Shown here: positions 1 to 7,372 of the stretch, in pieces
Position numbering within the stretch: the first letter of the stretch is position 1
How the letters are laid out: each line of letters opens with the position of its first letter
Assembly (NCBI GenBank): GCA_003486945.1
Contig: DNFL01000054.1
Span: forward strand, 1 to 10,153
Source of the DNA: Hyphomonas sp.
GTDB taxonomy: Bacteria > Pseudomonadota > Alphaproteobacteria > Caulobacterales > Hyphomonadaceae
Length of the DNA: 10,153 bases
Direction: 5' to 3'
Program-made: the position numbers and the translations under genes
Notes under the pieces: generated by a model
Told to the model about the DNA's origin: nothing
Database searches by the model: none
What the model saw: the letters and a program-made list of their open reading frames with translations, nothing else

Positions 1-521
1 AGCTGTTCCGGTTTCTTCCGCTTGAAGCGGATCTGCGCCAGCCGATCGCCGGGGCGCACCATGATCGGGAAAGTCCGCGGGCTGACTTCCAGATAGAGCG
101 GGCCGGAATAGCCGGTCGGCACTTCGTCGAAGGCGCGGCTCTTGTTGGTGACGAGGCGGGTGAACACGTCGATGCGCCCGGTCGAACTTTTCGGGTTCGC
201 GCGGGCGGCGAGGCCGGGGGGCAGGCGCAGGGATTCCATCAGGGGCACGAGATAGACACAGCCGGTTTCCAGAACGGCGCCCTGCGCGGTCAGGTCGATC
301 CGGTGCATGTGGATGCCGGGCTCCTGCAGCATCTCGGCTACCGACCGGTCCTTGCCCGGCAGGAAGCTTGCCCGCACCCGGTAGGCATCCACCGACAGGC
401 GCAGGTCAAGGCTGGCCGGCTGGACCTGACCCGGCTCCAGCGGCTCGGTCGTCCGGACCGCCCCATCGGCTACCAGCGCCTCGATTTCGAAATCGGGAAT
501 AACCCCGCTAATATCAGCCAT
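1..521 (-). CDS. dcd: 2'-deoxycytidine 5'-triphosphate deaminase, long form (N-terminal part, runs off the left edge)
   Basis: Deaminates dCTP to dUTP in the cytoplasm, feeding dUMP and then dTTP synthesis. I translated 173 codons, beginning MADISGVIPDFEIEALV. Motifs typical of the dCTP deaminase/dUTPase fold are visible: QPASLDLRL at residues 34-42, NPKSSTGRIDVF at 109-120, and GYSGPLYLEV at 138-147 followed by RPGDRLAQIRF. Glu145 in the LEV segment aligns with the catalytic glutamate of E. coli Dcd (LEFYN segment). The wording of the motifs matches the alphaproteobacterial form of roughly 360 residues better than the E. coli enzyme of about 190, so about half should lie outside the window. 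The ATG at 521 is chosen because MADISG is the family-like beginning. An in-frame ATG at 548 would add nine residues and cannot be excluded. The gene is divergent from metZ. Confidence 0.88.
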   Translation of the reverse strand, partial: MADISGVIPDFEIEALVADGAVRTTEPLEPGQVQPASLDLRLSVDAYRVRASFLPGKDRSVAEMLQEPGIHMHRIDLTAQGAVLETGCVYLVPLMESLRLPPGLAARANPKSSTGRIDVFTRLVTNKSRAFDEVPTGYSGPLYLEVSPRTFPIMVRPGDRLAQIRFKRKKPEQ

Positions 522-536
522 TACTTGCACCCTGTA

Positions 537-554
537 GGTCTCAGGCATAAGACC
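537..554. promoter_or_regulatory. Small inverted repeat between dcd and metZ
   Basis: GGTCT and AGACC arms of five bases flank an eight-base spacer inside the 64-base divergent gap. It overlaps the possible upstream start of dcd at 548. The arms are short and may be chance. No convincing -35/-10 pair was seen for either gene in this gap. Confidence 0.15.
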
Positions 555-585
555 CCGCTCAGGAAACACAAGGACGCGCGCTGCC

Positions 586-1788
586 ATGGCCGATTCACCC
601 GGCGGAGATGACCCTAAAGGCTGGAAACCTGCGACCCAGGCGGTGCGCGGGGGTCTGATGCGTTCGCAGCATGGCGAGATTTCCGAGGCGATCTTCCTCA
701 CCTCCGGCTACGCTTATGATTCGGCCGAGCAGGCCGAGGCGCGCATGGCGGGCAAGGAGCCCGGCTTCGTCTATTCCCGCTATGGCAGCCCGACGGCCGA
801 GATGCTGCAGCAGCGCCTCGCCCTGATCGAGGGCGCCGAGGCCTGCCGCGTCACCGGCTCCGGCATGGGCGCCATCTCCACCGCGATTATGGCGCCGCTG
901 AAGGCCGGCGACCGGGTTGTGGCGGCGACCGCCCTGTTCGGCTCCTGCCGGTGGATTCTCGCCAACCAGATGCCGAAATTCGGCATCGAGACCGTGTTCG
1001 TGGACGGCGCCGACATGGCGGCGTGGGAGCGCGAGATCGGCAAGGGTTGCCAGCTGGTGCTGATCGAGACACCCGCGAACCCCTTGCTCGACGGCGTGGA
1101 CATCGCGGCAGTAGCGAAGCTTTGCAAGGCCGCCGGCGCGCTCCTGGTGGTCGATAACGTGTTCGCGACGCCGGTGCTGCAACGCCCGTTCGAACTCGGC
1201 GCGGATGTGGTTGCCTATTCCGCCACCAAGCACATGGACGGGCAGGGCCGCGTGCTTGCCGGGGCGATCCTCGCCAGCGAGAAGCTGATCACGGAGACCT
1301 ATGATCCGTGGCTGCGCCATATGGGCCCGGCCTGTTCGCCGTTTAATGCCTGGGTCGTGCTGAAAGGCCTTGAGACGATGCAGCTGCGCGTCGAAGCGCA
1401 GAGCCGCAATGCCGCGCGTCTTGCCGATGCGGTGGCGAGCCATCCGGCTGTTGCAGCCGTGCGCTATCCGCACCGCAAGGACCACCCGCATTACGAAATA
1501 CATAAGAAGCAGATGCTGTCCGGCGGCACGCTGTTGGCGATGTCGATCAAGGGCGGTCAGGAAGCGGCGTTCCGTTTCCTCAACGGGCTGAAGATTGCCG
1601 ATATCTGCAACAATCTCGGCGACACCAAGACGCTCGCCTGCCACCCTTCGACCACCACGCACCGCGCCCTCTCCGATGCCGAACAAGCCGCGATGGGGCT
1701 CGACCGTAGCTGGGTTCGCGTGTCGGTAGGGCTTGAGGATGTATCCGATCTTGAGGCAGACTTCATGGGCGCACTGAGCGCCGTGTAG
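586..1788 (+). CDS. metZ: O-succinylhomoserine sulfhydrylase
   Basis: PLP-dependent enzyme of the Cys/Met metabolism family (fold type I) that condenses O-succinylhomoserine with sulfide to give homocysteine, the direct-sulfhydrylation route to methionine. The 400-residue product has the usual length. Visible landmarks are YSRYGSPT (63-70), the phosphate-binding-loop region GSGMGAIS (91-98), ETPANPLLD (161-169), VVDN with Asp190 expected to contact the PLP ring nitrogen, and SATKHMDGQGRV (212-223) with Lys215 as the Schiff-base lysine. The C-terminal part has the family block LGDTKTLACHPSTTTH. An AGGA at 571-574 lies 11 bases before the ATG. A related O-acetylhomoserine sulfhydrylase or cystathionine gamma-synthase activity cannot be ruled out from sequence alone, but the KHMDGQGRV form and the dcd/apaG context favour MetZ. 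apaG follows after 23 bases. Confidence 0.93.
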   Translation: MADSPGGDDPKGWKPATQAVRGGLMRSQHGEISEAIFLTSGYAYDSAEQAEARMAGKEPGFVYSRYGSPTAEMLQQRLALIEGAEACRVTGSGMGAISTAIMAPLKAGDRVVAATALFGSCRWILANQMPKFGIETVFVDGADMAAWEREIGKGCQLVLIETPANPLLDGVDIAAVAKLCKAAGALLVVDNVFATPVLQRPFELGADVVAYSATKHMDGQGRVLAGAILASEKLITETYDPWLRHMGPACSPFNAWVVLKGLETMQLRVEAQSRNAARLADAVASHPAVAAVRYPHRKDHPHYEIHKKQMLSGGTLLAMSIKGGQEAAFRFLNGLKIADICNNLGDTKTLACHPSTTTHRALSDAEQAAMGLDRSWVRVSVGLEDVSDLEADFMGALSAV

Positions 1789-1811
1789 ATTCGCAGAGGT
1801 AGCCTCCCCGG

Positions 1812-2228
1812 ATGGCCCGTCGTCCCGCGCCGCCGCAGTATGAAGCAATCACGGAAGGCGTGCGCATCCGCGTGCGCCCGCGTTTCCTTCACGACGAGTC
1901 CGAGCCCGGCCGCAGCCATTTCATGTGGTCGTATTCGATCGAGGTGGAGAACGAGAGCGACCGGGTGTGGACCATCGCGCGGCGCCACTGGCGGATCGTG
2001 GATTCGGCAGGGCGGGTGCAGGCGGTGGACGGCGAAGGCGTCGTCGGCCAGACCCCGACACTCAGCCCCGGCGAACGCTTCAGCTACACATCCGGCGCAC
2101 CCCTGGCGACACCTTCGGGCCTGATGAGCGGAACGTATGATCTCGTCGGCGAGAATGGCGAAGAACTCGTCGCCGTGATCCCCGCCTTTTCGCTGGACAG
2201 CCCCTACGACACGTCGAGGCCGAGCTGA
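1812..2228 (+). CDS. apaG: ApaG domain protein (DUF525 family)
   Basis: The 138-residue protein fits the small ApaG family (about 125 residues in E. coli), which has a fibronectin-III-like beta fold and no established enzymatic activity. Characteristic segments are FMWSYSIEVENES (37-49), ARRHWRIVDSAGRV (56-69), GEGVVGQTPTLSPGE (74-88), YTSGAPLATPSG (92-103) and a final IPAFSLDSP (123-131). No signal peptide is seen, so it is cytoplasmic. An AGAGG at 1795-1799 precedes the ATG by 12 bases. The gene probably shares a transcript with metZ. In enterobacteria apaG sits next to apaH; no apaH is here, so this copy gives no support for a role in diadenosine tetraphosphate turnover. Its stop lies three bases from the stop of the convergent lipoprotein gene. 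Confidence 0.9.
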   Translation: MARRPAPPQYEAITEGVRIRVRPRFLHDESEPGRSHFMWSYSIEVENESDRVWTIARRHWRIVDSAGRVQAVDGEGVVGQTPTLSPGERFSYTSGAPLATPSGLMSGTYDLVGENGEELVAVIPAFSLDSPYDTSRPS

Positions 2229-2231
2229 CGG

Positions 2232-3278
2232 TTACTTCTTCGGTGTGGGTACGCCTGGCATCACTTCGCCGATCTCCAGTACACGGAAGTTCCGCGACAT
2301 GAATTCCGGTGCGAACAGCAGGTGCAGTTCTTCCGAGCTGAGAAGGCCCTTGAACTCCGCGAGCTGATCCGGAGCCGCTTCGGCATAGATCACCGCGCCA
2401 TCCGCTTCATCAACGAGAATAGCGCCGTATTCCTGCAGCGCCCGCGCGATCACCTTGGCGGACGGCGACAGCATCGTGTTCTCGATGTCATAGGCGGGGT
2501 CGAGCATGATGCGCGCGCCGAGCGGCAGGCCGAACGGATTGTCGGCCCGGCCTTCGCGCGAAGGCATTGCCGTGCTGGCCGGGGCCACGAACGCGTTGGT
2601 GCGCACGTTGCCATAAGCAAAGGCAAGTGCGTGTTCGATCCGCCCGGCTTTCAGCTCGTCGACACGGATCAGACCGGCGGAAAGCGGCACGCCGGAAGGA
2701 CGCGGGCTCGCAGCCATCAGCGGGCTTTCAGCCACCATCCAGGGCGGGTTGACGCCGTTGCCGCGCAGATCAACCGTCGCGCCGAAACCGGCATACCAGC
2801 CGCCATCCTTGTTCTGGCCCGCCTGGCGCATTTCCCAGGCGGTGCCAGTCTTGCGGTCTTCCAGCACGATGTAGCCAGTGCCGGGGTTCGGTCCGCCCGC
2901 GGTTGCGCCGTTCGGGATCGGGATGCGTTTGCGCGGGCCAAAGCCGCGACCATACTGGTTGGGGTAAAGCCCCTGCACGTACTGTCTCGGGGTCGTCTTG
3001 GCGTCGACCTGGTAAACAGCGACAGACCATTCGGCTATGTTGATATGCAGCGGGTTCAGCTCGGCAAAATCAGCCATGAGAACGTCCGAATTCGGATCAA
3101 TTTTCGCGTCTGCGGGGATTTTTGTATTCCAAGGGCTGGTCGCATTGAAAGGCCGGAACGGTCCGGTTTCAGCGGCCACTTCTGTAGCGACTGAAGCAGT
3201 CTTGGCGCCGGTCTGGGCGCAGCCTGTGAGCATGGCGGCACCTAGAAGGGCGGCGGCGGGCAGGATGGAGCGCATCAT
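2232..3278 (-). CDS. Lipoprotein of unknown function
   Basis: A 348-residue secreted protein. The N-terminus is a lipoprotein signal: hydrophobic residues 5-16, then lipobox LTGC with Cys20 as the lipidated residue, and Ala21 at +2, which fits sorting to the outer membrane. The mature part has conserved-looking blocks: FNATSPWNTKIP (44-55), PIPNGATAGGPNPGTGYIV (120-138), RVDELKAGRIEHALAFA (205-221), GARIMLDP (254-261) and ARALQEYGAILVDE (279-292). I recall similar SPWNT...PNPGTGY...GRIEHALAFA proteins annotated as hypothetical secreted proteins in actinobacteria, but know no function, and I see no catalytic motif I can name. A GGGAG upstream of 3278 fits a ribosome binding site. It lies downstream of the receptor gene on the same strand but beyond a terminator, so it likely has its own promoter in 3279-3358. 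Confidence 0.8.
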   Translation of the reverse strand: MMRSILPAAALLGAAMLTGCAQTGAKTASVATEVAAETGPFRPFNATSPWNTKIPADAKIDPNSDVLMADFAELNPLHINIAEWSVAVYQVDAKTTPRQYVQGLYPNQYGRGFGPRKRIPIPNGATAGGPNPGTGYIVLEDRKTGTAWEMRQAGQNKDGGWYAGFGATVDLRGNGVNPPWMVAESPLMAASPRPSGVPLSAGLIRVDELKAGRIEHALAFAYGNVRTNAFVAPASTAMPSREGRADNPFGLPLGARIMLDPAYDIENTMLSPSAKVIARALQEYGAILVDEADGAVIYAEAAPDQLAEFKGLLSSEELHLLFAPEFMSRNFRVLEIGEVMPGVPTPKK

Positions 3279-3358
3279 AAGCAGGGGTCTCCCTCAATGG
3301 GTTTTGACACGCTTCAGTGCAAAATGCCTGCCGCTCGCCTGTCAGGAGAGTTCCGCCC

Positions 3359-3390
3359 AAAAGAAAGCCGTGGAGATCGCCCGCCACGGC
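3359..3390 (-). terminator. Intrinsic terminator after the TonB-dependent receptor gene
   Basis: Read on the minus strand, a perfect seven-base-pair stem (GCCGTGG with CCACGGC, arms at 3384-3390 and 3367-3373) with a ten-base loop is followed at once by TTTCTTTT. It begins 25 bases after the receptor stop codon. This is the classical Rho-independent layout and separates the receptor from the lipoprotein gene. Confidence 0.75.
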
Positions 3391-3414
3391 AAGTCCCTGG
3401 GAGGAAACTCAAGG

Positions 3415-5991
3415 TTAGTAGCGATAGCTCAGCGTGACGCCGTAGGTGCGCGGCTTGCCGGCGAAGCGGAGCACGACGTTGGCGTTCGATGTGATCTGCT
3501 GCCAGTAATACTCGTCCGTCAGGTTCTGGCCCCAGACCGAGATGTCCCACTTGTCGTTCAGCGAGTAGACGCCGATCGAGCCGTTGAGGATGCCGTAGGC
3601 ATCAATGTCGTACAGCGGATCATTCGGATCGCCGGCAGTCGAGTCGCTCTGCCAGCGGCCCGACAACGAACCGCGCAGACCGAGTGTGTCGTTCAGCGGA
3701 CGGTCATAGAGCAGGGCAAGGCTGGCCGAGGTTTCCGGGCTGTAGAGCAGCGGATCGCCGGCGCGGCTCGTCGGTAGGCCGAAGCCGTCAGACGTGTCGA
3801 ATTCCTTGATCTCGGTCTGCAGCAGCGTCAGGCCGCCAATCGCCGTGAGGTTCTCGTTGACCAGCCAGGTGACTTCCGCATCGAGGCCGTAGGCTTCCGA
3901 TTTCGGAATGTTCTGCAGGCGCGAGAGCGCGCGGTAGATCGGGTCCGGGAAGAAGGAAGCCGACTGCTTGTCTTCATAGTCGTAGAAGAACAGCGAGGCG
4001 TTGGTCTGGAGGCGCTGGTTGAAGAACTGCGCCTTGATGCCGGTCTCGTAGGCGAGCAGGGATTCCTGCGTTGCCGGAGCGTTCTGTTCGGACTTTGACG
4101 CGGCGTTCACCGGCGTCGAGGCAGACTTGTAGCCCTGCGTGACCGAAGCGAAGAGCAGCATATTGTCCTTCGGCGTCCAGTTGCCGGCGATGCGCCAGCT
4201 GACATTGTCTTCCTTCGTGTCGGACTCGACCGGGCCGAACGAGTTGGTGGCAAGGTCATAGGTGTTGCAGCCATTCTCCAGCAGCGGCGAAGGCGGCGTG
4301 GCGAGACCATAGATCAGCGAGAAAAATACGCGGTTGAACACGTTGACGTTCGGCTGCATCGAGCCGTCCACGTCGCCGGAGCAGCCGACATATTTCTGCT
4401 GGTCTTCGGTGTAGCGGATGCCGGTCGTCAGCGAGAATTCCGGTGTGATTTCCCAATCGGCATTGGCGAAGATGCTCTTCGTCGTCGATTCGAAGTCACC
4501 CGTATCATAATAGGTCTGGAACGAGTTCAGAAGCTGGGCCGCCGTGTACGGAAGACCTGTTTCCGGATCCACGTTGACCAGCGAGACAAGCCCTGAAACG
4601 GCGCCCGGCAGGCCGAGCAGGGTCGGGTCAACGGTCAACAGGTAGGCCGCCGTCGACACGAAGTTCGAGTTGGCATTGTCGCGCAGCATCGTGCGGTTGC
4701 CATCGGTCGTCTCGTCCTTGCCGTAATAGGCGCCGACCAGCCAGTTGGCGCGACCGGTCTCGCCTTCAAGGCGCAGTTCCTGGCTGAAGGATTTGATCTC
4801 GCCGTCGATGTCCTGCAGCAGGATCTGGTAGGGCACGCCCGACCAGTCGAGCACCGCTTCGCGCTCCAGCTTGTTGTATCCGGTCAGCGAGACGAGGCGC
4901 ATGTCATTGTCGAACGTGTAGTTCACGCCGAGACGCAGCGCATGGAAGGAGGAATCCTCCTCATGCGGACCATCAATGCCCGGCACGCCACCGATGGATG
5001 CAGAGCGGGCATTGTAGGGCGCCCAGTCGGACTGCTCGGCGCTGGTCGGGAAATTGTTGGCAAGGTAGCTGATCAGGCCTGCCTGGTTGAAGGCGGAAGC
5101 GGAAGACGGGCCGCTCGTGCCCGGCACAATGAAGGTCGGGTCGGTGTTCGGCGTCAGGCCGATGCCTTGTCCGCCAATCGTGTCGGACTTGTTGATCCAG
5201 CCATTGTAGGACAGGTCGATGTCGAGATTGTCTGCCGGCTGGAAGGCCAGCGAGGCGCGGAATCCGAGCTTGTCCACCGTGCCGCGATCTTCATCGGGAC
5301 GCGTGTTCGAACGCTGCCAACCCTCATCGCTGTTCTCGCTGCGGAATGCGAAGCGCGCCTGCAAGTTTTCCGAGAGCGGCAGGTTCACCATGCCCTCGAT
5401 GTTCCAGGTGTCGTAGTTGCCAAGATCGACCGAGGCGCTCGCCTCGAATTCGTCGGACGGCTTGTTGGTGACGACGTTGACGAGGCCGGCGGTCGTGTTG
5501 CGGCCGAACAGCGTGCCTTGGGGACCTTTCAGAACCTCGACGCGGCTGACATCGAACATCGGGCCGGAGTTCATGAACGGATAGGGATAGGCCACCTCGT
5601 CCACGTAGGTGCCGACGGTGGATGTGGCCGAGAGGTTGATCGTGTTGAAGCCGATACCGCGCAGCGTGTAGGTCGGCACGCCCTGATAGGACTGCGACAC
5701 CGAGAAGCCGGGAACGACCGTCTGCAGGTCCTCGACGCTGTCGACGCGCAGCTGTTTCAGCGTGTCGCCGCTGAAGGCGGCAATCGCCATCGGCACGTCC
5801 TGCGCCGACTCTTCGCGGCGGTTTGCAGTGACGACGATGGAGCCGAGCTTCAGCGCGCTCGTTTCTTCGGTTTCGGTGGCGGCGGGCTCAGCGGCCGTGT
5901 CTTCCTGCGCAAGGGCAGGGGCCTGAGCGGTCAGCGCGATGGCTGACACACTGGCAGCAAGAATCATACGGCTGGCGTTGGGTGACTTCAT
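3415..5991 (-). CDS. TonB-dependent outer-membrane receptor
   Basis: An 858-residue beta-barrel receptor taking up a ligand across the outer membrane with energy from TonB-ExbB-ExbD. Residues 1-28 form a Sec signal peptide with likely cleavage after ALA28. A TonB box follows at about 51-56 (SIVVTA). The plug domain spans roughly 60-180 and includes the diagnostic stretch RVEVLKGPQGTLFGRN (150-165) and TAGLVNVVTNKP. The rest is barrel strands and long loops, with the family's C-terminal NLTDEYYW segment and a terminal ...SYRY ending in an aromatic residue, as expected for BAM-assembled porins and receptors. The start is fixed by GGGAGG five bases upstream. The ligand is unknown; such receptors in Caulobacter, Hyphomonas and sphingomonads carry many non-siderophore substrates. 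The only cysteines are Cys537 and Cys575. The acyl-CoA dehydrogenase lies 100 bases upstream on the same strand. Confidence 0.95.
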   Translation of the reverse strand: MKSPNASRMILAASVSAIALTAQAPALAQEDTAAEPAATETEETSALKLGSIVVTANRREESAQDVPMAIAAFSGDTLKQLRVDSVEDLQTVVPGFSVSQSYQGVPTYTLRGIGFNTINLSATSTVGTYVDEVAYPYPFMNSGPMFDVSRVEVLKGPQGTLFGRNTTAGLVNVVTNKPSDEFEASASVDLGNYDTWNIEGMVNLPLSENLQARFAFRSENSDEGWQRSNTRPDEDRGTVDKLGFRASLAFQPADNLDIDLSYNGWINKSDTIGGQGIGLTPNTDPTFIVPGTSGPSSASAFNQAGLISYLANNFPTSAEQSDWAPYNARSASIGGVPGIDGPHEEDSSFHALRLGVNYTFDNDMRLVSLTGYNKLEREAVLDWSGVPYQILLQDIDGEIKSFSQELRLEGETGRANWLVGAYYGKDETTDGNRTMLRDNANSNFVSTAAYLLTVDPTLLGLPGAVSGLVSLVNVDPETGLPYTAAQLLNSFQTYYDTGDFESTTKSIFANADWEITPEFSLTTGIRYTEDQQKYVGCSGDVDGSMQPNVNVFNRVFFSLIYGLATPPSPLLENGCNTYDLATNSFGPVESDTKEDNVSWRIAGNWTPKDNMLLFASVTQGYKSASTPVNAASKSEQNAPATQESLLAYETGIKAQFFNQRLQTNASLFFYDYEDKQSASFFPDPIYRALSRLQNIPKSEAYGLDAEVTWLVNENLTAIGGLTLLQTEIKEFDTSDGFGLPTSRAGDPLLYSPETSASLALLYDRPLNDTLGLRGSLSGRWQSDSTAGDPNDPLYDIDAYGILNGSIGVYSLNDKWDISVWGQNLTDEYYWQQITSNANVVLRFAGKPRTYGVTLSYRY

Positions 5992-6006
5992 GTTTTCCTC
6001 CCGGGA

Positions 6007-6078
6007 GATAGCTTATCGGTGTTTGGACGGGAGAATGACGGCCCGGCGAGGGCGCAGGCAAGCTATCGAAACTGATAG
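6007..6078. promoter_or_regulatory. Inverted repeats in the leader of the receptor gene, possible operators
   Basis: In the 100-base gap between the acyl-CoA dehydrogenase and the receptor are two short dyads: GATA-GCT-TATC at 6007-6017 and CTATC-GAAACT-GATAG at 6063-6078. In addition GATAGCTT at 6007-6014 is repeated in inverted orientation at 6060-6067. The first dyad lies just upstream of the receptor ribosome binding site. They could be binding sites for a repressor or activator, or the arms of an mRNA hairpin. No confident -35/-10 pair was found and the binding protein is unknown. Confidence 0.35.
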
Positions 6079-6091
6079 TATGACGCTGCGT

Positions 6092-7270
6092 CTACAGCCC
6101 CAGCACGGCCTTTGCAATGATGTTGCGCTGAACTTCGTTCGAGCCGCCATAAATGGAGCCTGCGCGGTTGTTCAGATAACGCGCCATGCCGGTCACCAGC
6201 ACGTCCGGGCCGACCACCGGCACGTTCGCGCCCGGCATCCAGGCATCCGGCTGGTGCACGCCGGCGTGTTCGCCAAGCGCTTCGATTCCGAGCGTATCGA
6301 TCGCCTGCATCAGCTCCGTACGCTGAACTTTCAGCATCGACCCCGCAGGCCCCGGCGGCTGCCCGCTGGCCAGCTCGGACAGCACGCGCTGCTCGGTGAT
6401 CTTGATCGCCTCCAGCCGCATCGACACTTCGCCGAACCGGCGGATCAGCCCCGCATCTGCGCCGCTTGTGAACAGGTGCGCCTTCAGCCGCCCGAGCACG
6501 GCTTCAAGCCCTGCCGACGATCCGCCGCCGCGCTCAAACTCCAGCAGGTATTTCGCCACCGACCAGCCATCATTCTCCTCGCCCAGCCGCCCGCTTTTCG
6601 GCACGCGCACATTGTCGAAGAACACCTGGTTCAGCTCATGCTCGCCCGCCAGCGTGATGATCGGGTCCACCTTGATGCCCGGCGAATTCATGTCGAGCAG
6701 CAGGAAGGTGATGCCGAGCTGCGGCTTGGCCTTCGGATCCGTCCGTACAAGGCAGAACATCTTGTTGGCGTGATGGGCGTGCGTCGTCCATATCTTGGTG
6801 CCGTTCAGGATGTAGTCGTCGCCGTCGCTCTCCGCCTTCAGCTGCAGAGAGGCAAGGTCTGATCCCGATCCCGGCTCCGAATAGCCCTGGCACCAGTAGT
6901 CCTCTCCTGCCAGCAGGCGCGGCAGGTAGCGCGCCTTCTGCTCCGGCGTACCGTAGCCGATGATGCACGGGCCTACCATGCCCAGCCCCATTGGTGCGAG
7001 GCCTGGCGCGCCGGCGCGGGCGAACTCGGAGGCGAAGATATAGCGCTGCATCTCATCCCATCCGGTGCCGCCATATTCCTTGGGCCAGTGCGGCGCGACC
7101 CAGCCTTTCCTGTTCAGGATGCGCTGCCAGGGCAGGGAATATTCCGGCTCGATGAAGACACTCGTCGCAAGGCGCCCCGCTGCCGCAAGGTCAGGCGTCA
7201 GATTGTCTCTGAGGAACGCTCGCACTTCATCACGAAAAGCGATATCCTCCGGCGTCAGATTGAGGTTCAT
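6092..7270 (-). CDS. Acyl-CoA dehydrogenase (FadE-type, about 390 residues)
   Basis: FAD flavoprotein that introduces the alpha,beta double bond into an acyl-CoA and passes electrons to electron-transfer flavoprotein. The 392-residue product has the normal three-part layout: N-terminal helices (about 1-120), beta domain (about 125-225) with CQGYSEPGSGSDLASL (127-142) and GTKIWTTHAHHANK (157-170), and C-terminal helical domain with RAGSIYGGSNEVQRNII (369-385). The catalytic glutamate found in YEG of medium- and short-chain enzymes is Gly375 here, but Glu246 in LEFERGGG is at the alternative position used by isovaleryl- and long-chain-type enzymes. The start at 7270 is chosen because MNLNLTPEDIAFRDEVRAFL is the family beginning and GGGGAGA lies ten bases upstream; the open frame beyond it is antisense to the LuxR gene. 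The substrate is unknown; branched or cyclic acyl-CoA is possible. Confidence 0.92.
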   Translation of the reverse strand: MNLNLTPEDIAFRDEVRAFLRDNLTPDLAAAGRLATSVFIEPEYSLPWQRILNRKGWVAPHWPKEYGGTGWDEMQRYIFASEFARAGAPGLAPMGLGMVGPCIIGYGTPEQKARYLPRLLAGEDYWCQGYSEPGSGSDLASLQLKAESDGDDYILNGTKIWTTHAHHANKMFCLVRTDPKAKPQLGITFLLLDMNSPGIKVDPIITLAGEHELNQVFFDNVRVPKSGRLGEENDGWSVAKYLLEFERGGGSSAGLEAVLGRLKAHLFTSGADAGLIRRFGEVSMRLEAIKITEQRVLSELASGQPPGPAGSMLKVQRTELMQAIDTLGIEALGEHAGVHQPDAWMPGANVPVVGPDVLVTGMARYLNNRAGSIYGGSNEVQRNIIAKAVLGL

Positions 7271-7372
7271 GTTTCTGGTGTCTCCCCAAGCGGCGCTTTT
7301 TTCTTGTCTTACGAAACCGGGCCGCGTCCGGCGGTGCAAGCTGGCAGAAGTGATAGGCCCCCGGCAAGCGTC

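Noticed and set aside
522-585. SAM riboswitch upstream of metZ
   Set aside because: Alphaproteobacterial met genes can carry SAM-II riboswitches, but the gap is only 64 bases and I see no matching pseudoknot sequence.
595-1848. Long open frame on the minus strand opposite metZ
   Set aside because: Its translation is rich in Arg, His, Ala and Gly with no domain-like sequence, as expected for the shadow of a GC-rich gene. MetZ on the plus strand has clear family motifs.
2322-3777. Plus-strand open frames opposite the lipoprotein and the receptor 3' end
   Set aside because: They are shadows of two well-supported minus-strand genes and one runs through the intrinsic terminator.
4942-5946. 334-codon open frame on the plus strand opposite the TonB-dependent receptor
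   Set aside because: Low-complexity Arg/Gly/Val-rich translation, no ribosome binding site of note, and it is fully antisense to a well-supported receptor gene.
7088-7372. Upstream extension of the LuxR gene
   Set aside because: It would overlap the 5' end of the divergent acyl-CoA dehydrogenase gene and adds non-domain sequence. ATG 7373 gives the normal size.
7271-7372. lux-box-like palindrome between the LuxR gene and acyl-CoA dehydrogenase
   Set aside because: Only five-base GTTTC/GAAAC arms, about 37 bases apart, were found. No 18-20 base dyad is present, so no operator is called.
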